A DNA stretch of 64,000 nt from Stomoxys calcitrans (taxonomy: Eukaryota; Arthropoda; Insecta; Diptera; Muscidae). The position numbers and the translations under genes are program-made. The stretch's first letter is position 1. The number at the start of each line of letters is the position of its first letter. This document shows, piece by piece, positions 1 to 9,681 of the stretch. The notes beneath the pieces are model-generated. The model had not been told where the DNA came from. It saw only the letters and a list, made by a program, of their open reading frames with translations, and did no database searches. The DNA lies in contig NC_081554.1 in the NCBI RefSeq assembly GCF_963082655.1, positions 38,648,354 through 38,712,353 on the forward strand, written 5' to 3'.

Positions 1-2122
1 ATCACGAATTAACCTTAGTTTTGCTCCACGAGGCTTAGTTAAGGAGATATGGCCATTTTAAGTTTTGGAAGGGAAAAATTTAATTTTTGGCCGAGTTTCA
101 TCAAAAATGCAAATTTTTCGAAGTGATCACGAATTAGCCTTAGTTTTGCTCTACGAGGCTTAGTTAAGGAGATATGGCCATTTTAAGTTTTGGAAGAAAA
201 AATTTCATTTTTTGGTCGAGTGTCTTCAAAAATTCTAATTTTTCGAAGTGATCACGAATTAACCTTAGTTTTGCTCTACGAGGCTTAGTTAAGGAGACAT
301 GGCCATTTTAAGTTTGGGAAGGGAAAATTTCATTTTTTGGCCGAGTTTCATCAAAAATGCTAATTTTTCGAAGTGATCACGAATTAACCTTAGTTTTGCT
401 CTACGAGGCTTAGTTAAGGAGATATGGCCATTTTAAGTTCTGGAAGGGAAAAAATTCATTTTTTGGCCGAGTTTCATCAAAAATGCTAATTTTTCGAAGT
501 GATCACGAATTAACCTTAGTTTTGCTCCACGAGGCTTAGTTAAGGAGATATGGCCATTTTAAGTTTTGGAAGGTAAAAATTTAATTTTTGGCCGAGTTTC
601 ATCAAAAATGCTAATTTTTCGAAGTGATCACGAATTAACCTTAGTTTTGCTCTACGAGGCTTAGTAAAGGAGATATGGCCATTTTAAGTTTTGGAAGAAA
701 AAATTTCATTTTTTGGTCGAGTGTCTTCAAAAATTCTAATTTTTCGAAGTGATCACGAAATAACCTTAATTTTGCCCTACGAGGCTTAGTTAAGGAGATA
801 TGGCCATTTTAAGTTTTGGAAGGGAAAAATTCATTTTTTGGCCGAGTTTCATCAAAAATGCAAATTTTTCGTAGTGATCACGAATTAGCCTTAGTTTTGC
901 TCTACGAGGCTTAGTTAAGAAGATATGGCCATTTTAAGTTTTGCAAGGGAAAATTTCATTTGGCCGAGTTTCATCAAAAATCTTATTTTTTCGAAGTGAT
1001 CACGAATTAACCTTAGTTTTGCTCTATGAGGCTTAGTTAAGGAGATATCGCCATTTTAAGTTTTGGAAGGGAAAAATTCATTTTTTGGACAAGTTTCATA
1101 AAAAATGCAAATTTTTCGAAGTGATCACGAATTAACCTAAGTTTTGCTCTACAAGGCTTAGTAAAGGAGATATGGCCATTTTAAGTTTTGGAATGGAAAA
1201 ATTCATTTTTTGGCCGAGTTTCATCAAAAATGCAAATTTTTCGAAGTGATCACGAATTAACCTTAGTTTTGCTCTACGAGGCTTCGTTAAGGAGATATGG
1301 CCATTTTAAGTTTTGGAAGGGAAAAATTAAATTTTTGCCGTGTTTCATCAAAAATGCAAATTTTTCGAAGTGATCACGAATTAACCTTAGTTTTGCTCTA
1401 CGAGGCTTAGTAAAGGAGATATGGCCATTTTAAGTTTTGGAAGAAAAAATTTCATTTTTTGGTCGAGTGTCTTCAAAAATTCTAATTTTTCGAAGTGATC
1501 ACGAATTAACCTTAGTTTTGCTCTACGAGGCTTAGTTAAGGAGACGTGGCCATTTTAAGTTTGGGAAGGGAAAATTTAATTTTTTGGCCGAGTTTCATCA
1601 AAAATGCTAATTTTTCGAAGTGATCACGAATTAACCTTAGTTTTGCTCTACGAGGCTTAGTTAAGGAGATATGGCCATTTTAAGTTTTGGAAGAAAAAAT
1701 TTAATTTTTTGGCCTAGTTTCATCAAAAATGATAATTTTTCGAAGTGATCACGAATTAACCTTAGTTTTGCTCTTCGAGCCTTAGTTAAGGAGTTATGGC
1801 CATTTTAAGTTTTGGAAGGGAAAAATTCATTTTTTGGCCGAGATTCATCAAAAATGTTAATTTTTGGAAGTGATCACGAATTAACCTTAGTTTTGCTCTA
1901 CGAGGCTTAGTTAAGGAGATATGGCCATTTTAAGTTTTGGAAGGGAAAAATTTAATTTTTGGCCGAGTTTCATCATAAATGCAAATTTTTCGAAGTGATC
2001 ACGAATTAACCTTAGTTTTGCTCTACGAGGCTTAGTTAAAGAGATATGGGCATTTTAAGTTTTGGAAGGGAAAAATTCATTTTTTGGCCGAGTTTCATCA
2101 AAAATGCTAATTTTTCGAAGTG
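1..2122 (+). repeat. Higher-order repeat copy 1 (17 monomers, left part)
   Basis: The order of monomer variants over this stretch is repeated in the next 2.1 kb. Diagnostic variants include GCTCCACG at the start, the GTGTCTTC monomers, the shortened monomer near 946, CTACAAGGC near 1150 and CTCTTCGAGCC near 1771. All recur at a constant offset of 2,121-2,122 bp, which is 17 monomers. The start lies outside the window, so phase is arbitrary. Confidence 0.9.
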
Positions 2123-4040
2123 ATCACGAATTAACCTTAGTTTTGCTCCACGAGGCTTAGTTAAGGAGATATGGCCATTTTAAGTTTTGGAAGGGAAAAA
2201 TTTAATTTTTGGCCGAGTTTCATCAAAAATGCAAATTTTTCGAAGTGATCACGAATTAGCCTTAGTTTTGCTCTACGAGGCTTAGTTAAGGAGATATGGC
2301 CATTTTAAGTTTTGGAAGAAAAAATTTCATTTTTTGGTCGAGTGTCTTCAAAAATTCTAATTTTTCGAAGTGATCACGAATTAACCTTAGTTTTGCTCTA
2401 CGAGGCTTAGTTAAGGAGACATGGCCATTTTAAGTTTGGGAAGGGAAAATTAATTTTTTGGCCGAGTTTCATCAAAAATGCTAATTTTTCGAAGTGATCA
2501 CGAATTAACCTTAGTTTTGCTCTACGAGGCTTAGTTAAGGAGATATGGCCATTTTAAGTTCTGGAAGGGAAAAAATTCATTTTTTGGCCGAGTTTCATCA
2601 AAAATGCTAATTTTTCGAAGTGATCACGAATTAACCTTAGTTTTGCTCCACGAGGCTTAGTTAAGGAGATATGGCCATTTTAAGTTTTGGAAGGGAAAAA
2701 TTTAATTTTTGGCCGAGTTTCATCAAAAATGCTAATTTTTCGAAGTGATCACGAATTAACCTTAGTTTTGCTCTACGAGGCTTAGTAAAGGAGATATGGC
2801 CATTTTAAGTTTTGGAAGAAAAAATTTCATTTTTTGGTCGAGTGTCTTCAAAAATTCTAATTTTTCGAAGTGATCACGAAATAACCTTAATTTTGCCCTA
2901 CGAGGCTTAGTTAAGGAGATATGGCCATTTTAAGTTTTGGAAGGGAAAAATTCATTTTTTGGCCGAGTTTCATCAAAAATGCAAATTTTTCGTAGTGATC
3001 ACGAATTAGCCTTAGTTTTGCTCTACGAGGCTTAGTTAAGAAGATATGGCCATTTTAAGTTTTGCAAGGGAAAATTGCATTTGGCCGAGTTTCATCAAAA
3101 ATCTTATTTTTTCGAAGTGATCACGAATTAACCTTAGTTTTGCTCTATGAGGCTTAGTTAAGGAGATATCGCCATTTTAAGTTTTGGAAGGGAAAAATTC
3201 ATTTTTTGGACAAGTTTCATAAAAAATGCAAATTTTTCGAAGTGATCACGAATTAACCTAAGTTTTGCTCTACAAGGCTTAGTAAAGGAGATATGGCCAT
3301 TTTAAGTTTTGGAATGGAAAAATTCATTTTTTGGCCGAGTTTCATCAAAAATGCAAATTTTTCGAAGTGATCACGAATTAACCTTAGTTTTGCTCTACGA
3401 GGCTTCGTTAAGGAGATATGGCCATTTTAAGTTTTGGAAGGGAAAAATTAAATTTTTGGCCGTGTTTCATCAAAAATGCAAATTTTTCGAAGTGATCACG
3501 AATTAACCTTAGTTTTGCTCTACGAGGCTTAGTAAAGGAGATATGGCCATTTTAAGTTTTGGAAGAAAAAATTTCATTTTTTGGTCGAGTGTCTTCAAAA
3601 ATTCTAATTTTTCGAAGTGATCACGAATTAACCTTAGTTTTGCTCTACGAGGCTTAGTTAAGGAGACGTGGCCATTTTAAGTTTGGGAAGGGAAAATTTC
3701 ATTTTTTGGCCGAGTTTCATCAAAAATGCTAATTTTTCGAAGTGATCACGAATTAACCTTAGTTTTGCTCAACGAGGCTTAGTTAAGGAGATATGGCCAT
3801 TTTAAGTTTTGGAAGAAAAAATTTAATTTTTTGGCCTAGTTTCATCAAAAATGATAATTTTTCGAAGTGATCACGAATTAACCTTAGTTTTGCTCTTCGA
3901 GCCTTAGTTAAGGAGTTATGGCCATTTTAAGTTTTGGAAGGGAAAAATTCATTTTTTGGCCGAGATTCATCAAAAATGTTAATTTTTGGAAGTGATCACG
4001 AATTAACCTTAGTTTTGCTCTACGAGGCTTAGTTAAGGAG
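2123..4040 (+). repeat. Higher-order repeat copy 2
   Basis: This copy matches copy 1 almost base for base. Differences I saw are few, for example GAAAATTTCATTTGG against GAAAATTGCATTTGG, and CTCTACGAGG against CTCAACGAGG. Neighbouring monomers inside one copy differ far more. The match weakens after about 4040, where ordinary monomers continue to the array edge. This is the signature of a recent amplification of a 17-mer unit. Confidence 0.88.
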
Positions 4041-4340
4041 ATATGACCATTTTAAGTTTTGGAAGGGAATAATTAATTTTTTGGCCGAGTTTCGTCAAAA
4101 ATTGCTAATTTTTCGAAGTGATCACGAATTAACCTTAGTTTTGCTCTACGAGGCTTAGTTAAGGAGATATGGCCATTTTAAGTTTTGGAAGGGAAAAATG
4201 CATTTTTTGGCCGAGTTTCATCAAAAATGCTAATTTTTCGAAGTGATCACGAATTAACCTTAGTTTTGCTCTACGAGACTTAGTTAAGGAGATATGGCCA
4301 TTTTAAGTTTTGGAAGCGAAAAATTCATTTTGTGGCCGAT

Positions 4341-5544
4341 TTACATCATAAGGCCCATTTCTTTGCTTATTTTTTTTTTTTACTTTATAGATCTTGTGTT
4401 TTAAAGGATAAACCTTTCACAGCATTATGATTGTTCAAAACTAGACATAAATTTAATGGCAGACCAATGACTTCTGTGGCAGAAAAAAAAGGTTAAAAAT
4501 TTTGCCATTTCAGTCAAGCTCTGTCATCATACGCCACCCTTTCTGCAATTGCATAGCAGCGGTTATGATGTCGATTTTACATGAATGTTGATGGCCACCC
4601 ACTGATGCGAACATAGAAATCTACTAAACGAACGTCATTAAATGTCTGTGCAGAAAGAAAAAAACGAGAAAACGAAAACACTCCATCCATGGTAAGCCTT
4701 CGTTTGGTCCTGCTGTTGTTAGCTCCATTAAGACATTCCATTCCGTCTTTTTGTGTATTTTCCATGTCTTTCCATTATTATTGGCTTTTATTTGCTGTTG
4801 TTGTTTTGATGTTTTTTAACAGATTTTTCCTGTTTGGGGTTTAGAATGGTGCGACGGAGAGATGCAAAGACGAAAAGGAATAAACTTGAAAAACAACCAC
4901 AATAACAAGAATAATCAAATATTTCATTTTTTATCCATTTGGGTCGGAACAACGGATGACTGTGCTGTGGCTGGCTGTGAGCAGCGGGGGTGGCAAAATA
5001 CATGAAGGGGCTAATTGCAATAATCCATTTACATGGTACACAATTCCTGCTTAGCCCACAATGCCATTGTTTGGCTATTGCGCAATTTTTTTCGTTAGCC
5101 TTCTAGAAGTTCGTCAATGTTTTTGCTTCTTTCTCATATTTCCCCCCCTTTGTTCATCAAATCTGGCCATGGGGCATATTAGCTATTTTTTTTTTCATCG
5201 AGTTTTGTATTTTTCCATTCAAATCTCCTTGGAATTGAGCACATTTTTGTGAGAATTTACAGAAGCTGCGACAATATCTTCTTTCTGAATTCATGGCCTT
5301 TTGTTTACTTTTGTTTCGTGTCGACAATATTTAGCGCCAAGGGACTTTCTAGCGTGGTGGCTTATATTTCAATCAGAAGTGTATATCAAATATTTGAAAA
5401 ATTAACTGTTTCTGTTCCAGACAATTTATTTCCATTAAAGGCATTTACTTTTTAGTAAATCCACATGTAAAAAGTGGCATCACATGCCTGTAGATCCTTC
5501 TAAAAACTTTTGTCAAAACATAAAAAAAATACTACGCTAATATA
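4341..5544. other. Apparently single-copy AT-rich DNA
   Basis: I see no repeat family, splice-consistent coding region or RNA gene here. Several short open frames of 60-70 codons have no recognisable protein content. It borders the satellite on the left and a MITE on the right. Confidence 0.5.
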
Positions 5545-5773
5545 TTGGGTTGCCCAAAAAGTAATTGCGGATTTTTTAAAAGAAAGTAAATGCAATTTTA
5601 ATAAAACTTAGAATGAACTTTAATCAAATATACTTTTTTTACACTTTTTTTCTAAAGCAAGCTAAAAGTAGCAGCTGATAACTGACAGAAGAAAGAATGC
5701 AATTACAGAGTCACAAGCTGTGAAAAAATTTGTCAACGCCGAAAAATCCGCAATTACTTTTTGGGCAACCCAA
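5545..5773 (+). mobile_element. Mariner-derived MITE, copy 1 (229 bp)
   Basis: The ends are inverted repeats of about 30 bp starting TTGGGTTGCCCAAAAAGTAA, and a TA dinucleotide flanks each side (5543-5544 and 5774-5775), as expected for Tc1/mariner target duplication. The left ~90 bp and right ~130 bp match the two ends of the mariner at 34935-36178. The central coding part is missing, so this is an internal-deletion derivative mobilised in trans, not an independent family. Confidence 0.93.
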
Positions 5774-5902
5774 TAAATGCTCTAAATATTGGAAATATGT
5801 AATTTCATCAAAATCGGACAGGGGAATCGAGGGTCAGGCGTTAATGGATTTGGTTTGAAATTCAGGAAACATTTACTAAATGCTAGTAAATGTAGAACTA
5901 AG

Positions 5903-6194
5903 GTAGGTTAGGTTGATTAGGTTGATTAGGTTGATTAGGTTGTCCACCATAGGTGAGTTCACTCGCAAGCCATTCTGACCCATAGTGGTACCCTAGAAAA
6001 AAAGGGAGGAGAAAGAAAGATGTGAGACCTCGGACTAGAGGTTATACACGAATAAAAGAAGGACAGGAGGAATGGAGAACCCGGAAGAGGGGTTAAGAAA
6101 CGCCTATCTCCACGCAAGCTCGGATGTACCTACGCCGGAGCTTATGGTTCACCCCGTCGGAACCATCCTGGTCCTTCAACAAATCTAAGGAGAC
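5903..6194 (-). mobile_element. 3' untranslated end of a non-LTR retrotransposon
   Basis: Read on the minus strand, this follows the stop codon of the reverse-transcriptase-type ORF at 6195. It ends in a repeated AACCTAATCAACCTAATC motif (plus-strand GGTTGATTAGGTTGATTAGG). Similar AACCTAACC tails close the elements at 14876 and 62195, so a short simple repeat seems to be the normal 3' terminus of these LINEs rather than poly(A). Confidence 0.7.
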
Positions 6195-6453
6195 CTACCA
6201 GAGGTACGTTCGCAAGTTCACCAGATCACAGAGGATAGGGTTCCCCAGAATAGAGATCCTACTTCCCTGCAAACCCGGACAGGAACACAGCAAGTGCTCA
6301 GTAGTCTCCTCTTCATCATCCATGAGGCAACTCCTACAGAAGTCATTGTGCGGTATTCCCATGAGCGACACAATGCGGCCTATGGCACAGTGTCTGGTTA
6401 TGACCCTTGTAAAGGTACTCATCGACCTCTTATCGAACGCCAGTAACACCCTC
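6195..6453 (-). pseudogene. C-terminal end of a non-LTR retrotransposon ORF2
   Basis: The minus strand encodes a peptide with the hallmark C-terminus of RNase H-bearing arthropod LINEs. It has ITRHCAIGRIVSLMGIPHND, then a zinc-knuckle-like FCRSC, an acidic EEETTEHLLC stretch and SCPGL, ending in NLRTYLW. The family normally has an endonuclease, reverse transcriptase and RNase H upstream. Here all of that is absent: the frame runs straight into a 16-bp minisatellite at 6454, so this is a 5'-truncated fragment. Clade (Jockey or Loa-like) is tentative. Confidence 0.8.
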
Positions 6454-7069
6454 GATCTCCTCCGGCAACCATCTTCATCGGCAACCATCTCCTTCGGCAA
6501 CCATCTCCTTCGGCAACCATCTCCTTCGGCAACCATCTCCTTCGGCAACCATCTACTTCGGCAACCATCTACTTCGGCAACCATCTCCTCCGGCAATTAT
6601 CTCCTCCGGTAATCATCTCCTCCGGCAACAATCTCCTCCGGCAACCATCTCCTCCGGCAACCATCTTCTCCGGCAACCATCTTCTCCGGCAACCATCTCC
6701 TCCGGCAACCATCTCCTCCGGCAACCATCTTATCCGGCAACCATCTCCTCCGGCAACCATCTCCTCCGGCAACCATCTCCTCCGGCAACCATCTCCTCCG
6801 GCAACCATCTCCTCCGGCAACCATCTCCTCCGGCAACCATCTTATCCGGCAACCATCTTATCCGGCAACCATCTCCTCCGGCAACCATCTCCTCCGGCAA
6901 CCATCTCCTCCGGCAACCATCTCCTCCGGCAACCATCTCCCCGGTAACCATCTTCTCCGGGAAGCATCTGCTCCGGCAACCATCTCCTCCGGCAACCATT
7001 TCCTCCGGCAACCATCTCCTCCGGCAACCATCTCCTCCGGCAACCATCTCCTCCGGCAACCATCTCCTC
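6454..7069. repeat. 16-bp minisatellite 1 (CCATCTCCTCCGGCAA, about 38 units)
   Basis: A GC-richer tandem array of a 16-bp unit. Variant units are not random: the left edge is rich in CTTCGG and CATCGG units, the interior is mostly CTCCGG with scattered TATCCGG and TTCTCCGG forms. Because 16 is 1 mod 3, a 48-nt cycle gives a 16-residue peptide repeat in all three frames. The minus strand has a Met codon in every unit, giving open frames of the type EMVAGGDGCRRRWLP. It abuts the truncated LINE at 6453, so it expanded at or inside that element. I do not call these frames genes. Confidence 0.95.
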
Positions 7070-7690
7070 AAACTCCCATAGCAGCTGCTGTTTGCAAGCC
7101 GAACGCCGGGGAGAACGCACAACCTCACTGCCTCACTCTTTCGACATTTTCCGGAGTTCTGATAATCCGTTGAAGTAAATTTCTGGGTTTAGCGACACTT
7201 CCAAAATCCCGAAATGAAAATAACGGTCAGAAGAGTCTGCGAGGAGAAGTTTCAAAATAAGCGCGAACAAGTGAGCGACCGTTAGAAAGGAAGATCTAAA
7301 CGGCGGAGGCTCACTGCTCTCTAGACCAGAGTATGATGGCAACTGACTGGAGAGAGAAACAAAGTAGGGGACTCCCCCTCCAGATGCGCCCCATCTCGAC
7401 CACCTACCCGTCCAACTCAACTTTGGAAAATTTTTCATATAAGTGAGTTTCTCTGGCACGCCCTGTATTCGCCTCTACGAAGATAAAGAAGACATGGATG
7501 ACGCTGGAACCACGCGCGTCCCTTGAAGGCCAGTTAGGGTCAAAAACTGCAGAAAATGTTTTAGACAAAATGATCGAAAGCATTGACAACTGGACGTTCA
7601 AAGACGAAAGAAAGAGGGCCACCTCGAAGTAATGCGAAAGCGGTCGCAATGACTCTCAGCGACGAAAAAAATGGGTTTTTAAGGCTGTAA
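7070..7690. other. Unassigned sequence right of minisatellite 1
   Basis: About 600 bp with moderate GC. Open frames of 80-108 codons occur on the minus strand but I recognise no domain. It may be more of the retroelement into which the minisatellite expanded. Nothing firm can be said. Confidence 0.35.
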
Positions 7691-7699
7691 AGCGAATTG

Positions 7700-7866
7700 A
7701 TGGGAGCTATATTAGTCTATGATCCGATTTATACCATACCTGGCACAACCATTGAAAATCAAAATAAAAGTTTCAGCCGAATCGGATAAGAATTGCGCCC
7801 TCTAGAGCCTCAAGAAGTCAAGATACAGGATCGGTTTATATGGCTGCTATATCAAAACATGGAGTG
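7700..7866 (+). repeat. DINE-like 153-bp monomer fragment
   Basis: Matches the DINE-like arrays elsewhere: AATCGGATAAGAATTGCGCC, then CTCAAGAAGTCAAG, GATCGGTTTATATGG and GCTATATCAAAACATGG. Roughly one monomer remains. It stops at the fold-back beginning at 7872. Confidence 0.8.
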
Positions 7867-7871
7867 TGAGT

Positions 7872-7944
7872 CAAAATTGGAGTCGTTAGGGATGGTAAAC
7901 GGAGCAGATACAGCCGTTTACCATCCCTACCGACTCCAATTTTG
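7872..7944. repeat. 31-bp inverted repeat (fold-back)
   Basis: The arms at 7872-7902 and 7914-7944 are reverse complements at 30 of 31 positions, with an 11-nt loop. The right arm is the coding end of the transposase fragment that follows. The left arm is therefore an inverted copy of the transposase end, made at the junction with the DINE fragment. Confidence 0.9.
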
Positions 7945-8530
7945 GCATACACTCCCCAACATTTCGGCCGATATCTTTCGAATAAATGATTCAATGTTGT
8001 CTTCCAATGCGTCAATTGAAGCGAGCTTGTCTGTATAGACATGAGCTTTAAAATAGCCTCAGAAAAAATTGTCTAAAGGCGTTAAACCGTACGATCTAGG
8101 CGATCAATCGACCGGTCCCGAACGTGAAATAAAATGTTAACCCAACTCGTCACGCAATAAGTCCATTGTTACGCGTGCTTGTGGCACCGTCTTGCTTAAA
8201 CCACATGTCATGCAAGTCAAGCTCTTGCATTTTGGGCGAAAAAAGTTTGGATATAATCTCACGGCAGCGCTCACCATTCACGTTACGATTCGCATCGTCT
8301 TTGAAGAAGTACGGTCCAATGATGCCACCAGCCCATAAACAGCACCAAACTGTGACTATTTCTGGGTGCTGATCTTCACTCCAAAGTCGACATCCCTTAA
8401 GATAGTGTTTGACAACCTTTTTTATAGACGTTGGGCAGAATTGCGCTTTAGCTGATAAATTACAGCAGTCAGAGATATCTGCGCTTAAAATTGTGTGTCC
8501 TATTGGCATATCTTCTTCTACTGATATCAT
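7914..8530 (-). pseudogene. Broken Tc1/mariner-superfamily transposase
   Basis: The minus strand reads a transposase-like protein. The N-terminal side has SVEEDMPIGHT and DISDC. The catalytic core has CRLWSED, VTVWCCLWAGGIIGPYFFKD, then LDLHDMWFKQDGAT, where the QDGAT aspartate fits the second catalytic acid. Further on, through stops and a frame change, are ISRSGPVD, LTPLDNFF, and a C-terminal YTDKLASIDALEDNIESFIR and EMLGSVCQNWSR. The segment that should hold the first catalytic aspartate is missing, and at least four stops interrupt the C-terminal half. It is a dead copy. I did not find inverted repeats for it. Confidence 0.8.
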
Positions 8531-8776
8531 TAAATCTCAGTGGAGCATAGGGCATCAATCACACCTTAATACCGTACTCTGATGTGTTTGATGTTTGCCA
8601 TATGTCTTTCCAAGAGTAGTTTATTACCTCAAATTCCATTTGCAAGGCACATTTATGATAACTTTGGTAGCCTAATCAGGTGGTGGGTGGTATTCAAAAA
8701 GCTCAGTTTACTCGGATGGCGGTTTTGTTCCTAGGCGACACCATAGATTCTGGGATCAGAGTACTGGTGAAGAAAA

Positions 8777-9149
8777 GGTATTAGAGCCAAGACCATTATC
8801 AAAGAGAAGAGAGTATATGTGTATCTAGATACGCCGCAAGTATAAGTATCTCCGGATCACCATTGGCCCTTAGCGTTGACAACCTTAACCAAACGCTCCT
8901 CTTAGGATGTGGGTAAAGAGTTTCTTCTTGTGTTCTTTGTCGGTCACGAGCAAACCGGAGAAGAATAGGTATTAGAGCCAAGACCATAAATCACGAGGTG
9001 GGAGTATATGTGTATATAGATGCGCCACATGTATATGTACCCCGGTTCTCGATTGGCCCGTACCTTTAAACCCTTATTAAGCTCCACATAGGATGTGGGT
9101 ACAGAGAATCTTTTTTTACCTTGTCGGTCAAGAACAAACCCTGGATGGG
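8777..9149. repeat. Diverged tandem duplication (~190 bp x 2)
   Basis: GGTATTAGAGCCAAGACCAT begins each copy, at 8777 and 8968 (offset 191). Both continue with GTATATGTGTAT, an ATTGGCCC block, TAGGATGTGGGTA and CTTTGTCGGTCA or CTTGTCGGTCA. Divergence is considerable. On the minus strand copy 2 reads KKRFSVPTSYVELNKGLKVR, which I do not recognise; copy 1 is frame-disrupted. The rest of 8545-9620 shows no identifiable feature. Confidence 0.75.
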
Positions 9150-9621
9150 ATTCTGCAACCTTGTGGAAGATACATACATCCGAGGCCTCTAGACTACTAT
9201 AGATCACATCCTCCACAGCTGCTATATAGTATGATGGGGTATACTTAGAAGTCAGATAATCGCACAGTGGGTTGACATCGCAAAACAAACCAGTAAAAAT
9301 CTGTCTTTTGGGAACGTACAGAGATAACCCTAATTTTGAATAAATAGAGCTAACCAGTATCTGAAGATAGATGCAAAATTGCGAGGACCTAGTACGTCCG
9401 GGTGGTCCGGGGGTCTCTTAGCAGGTCTTAGGCACCTCGACTCTTTAAAAATTTTTTCGGTTTTCCAAATCTTTATTTGTAGTTCGATTTTCGAAACTTA
9501 GTTGGCTGGATAGCGCTCATCCTATTTAAGAATAATCTTCATTTGAATGACCCTTACAAAACCCCCCGGAGATGCAAACTTGTCGAACATAGAGCGTTTT
9601 TGGCTGACTTAATCCAGAAGA

Positions 9622-9680
9622 GGCCATCGTAGCGCAGAGGCTGGCATGTTCGCATATGACGCTGAACGCGAGACCATCAG
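9622..9680 (+). mobile_element. tRNA-derived SINE, head fragment
   Basis: Contains the A-box region TAGCGCAGAGGCTGGCATG and the following GACGCTGAACGC, then jumps to GAGACCATCA. The B-box segment (GGTTCGAATCC in complete copies) has been deleted. It is fused directly to the DINE that begins at 9682. Confidence 0.8.
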
Positions 9681-9681
9681 A

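Larger units (their letters stand above)
1..4340 (+). repeat. 125-bp satellite DNA array (about 34 monomers)
   Basis: A tandem array of a 125-bp, AT-rich monomer runs from before the window start. The word ATCACGAATT recurs at 1, 126, 251, 376 and 502. Nearly every monomer carries the 8-bp palindrome GTGATCAC beside TTCG, then a TTAGTTTTGCTC block, GGAGATATGGCCATTTTAAG, and a T-rich tail with TCATCAAAAATGC. Monomers differ by point changes and small indels. Variants with GGTCGAGTGTCTTC in place of GGCCGAGTTTCATC recur in a pattern. A shortened monomer lies near 946 and again near 3067. The last monomer decays at about 4340. Short open frames with Met (1188 and 3309) are by-products of the repeat. 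This is satellite DNA, possibly pericentromeric; I do not recognise the family. Confidence 0.95.

Noticed and set aside
1188..3506. Two identical Met-initiated frames (61 and 65 codons) at 1188 and 3309
   Set aside because: They are the same satellite monomers read through in both HOR copies; no independent coding evidence.
4577..5455. Short frames in the region right of the satellite
   Set aside because: 60-70 codons, no domain, no splice pattern.
6195..7128. Overlapping minus-strand frames of 60-133 codons with EMVAGGDGCRRRWLP repeats
   Set aside because: Products of the 16-bp minisatellite in three frames. Only the 6195-6453 part is real retroelement protein.
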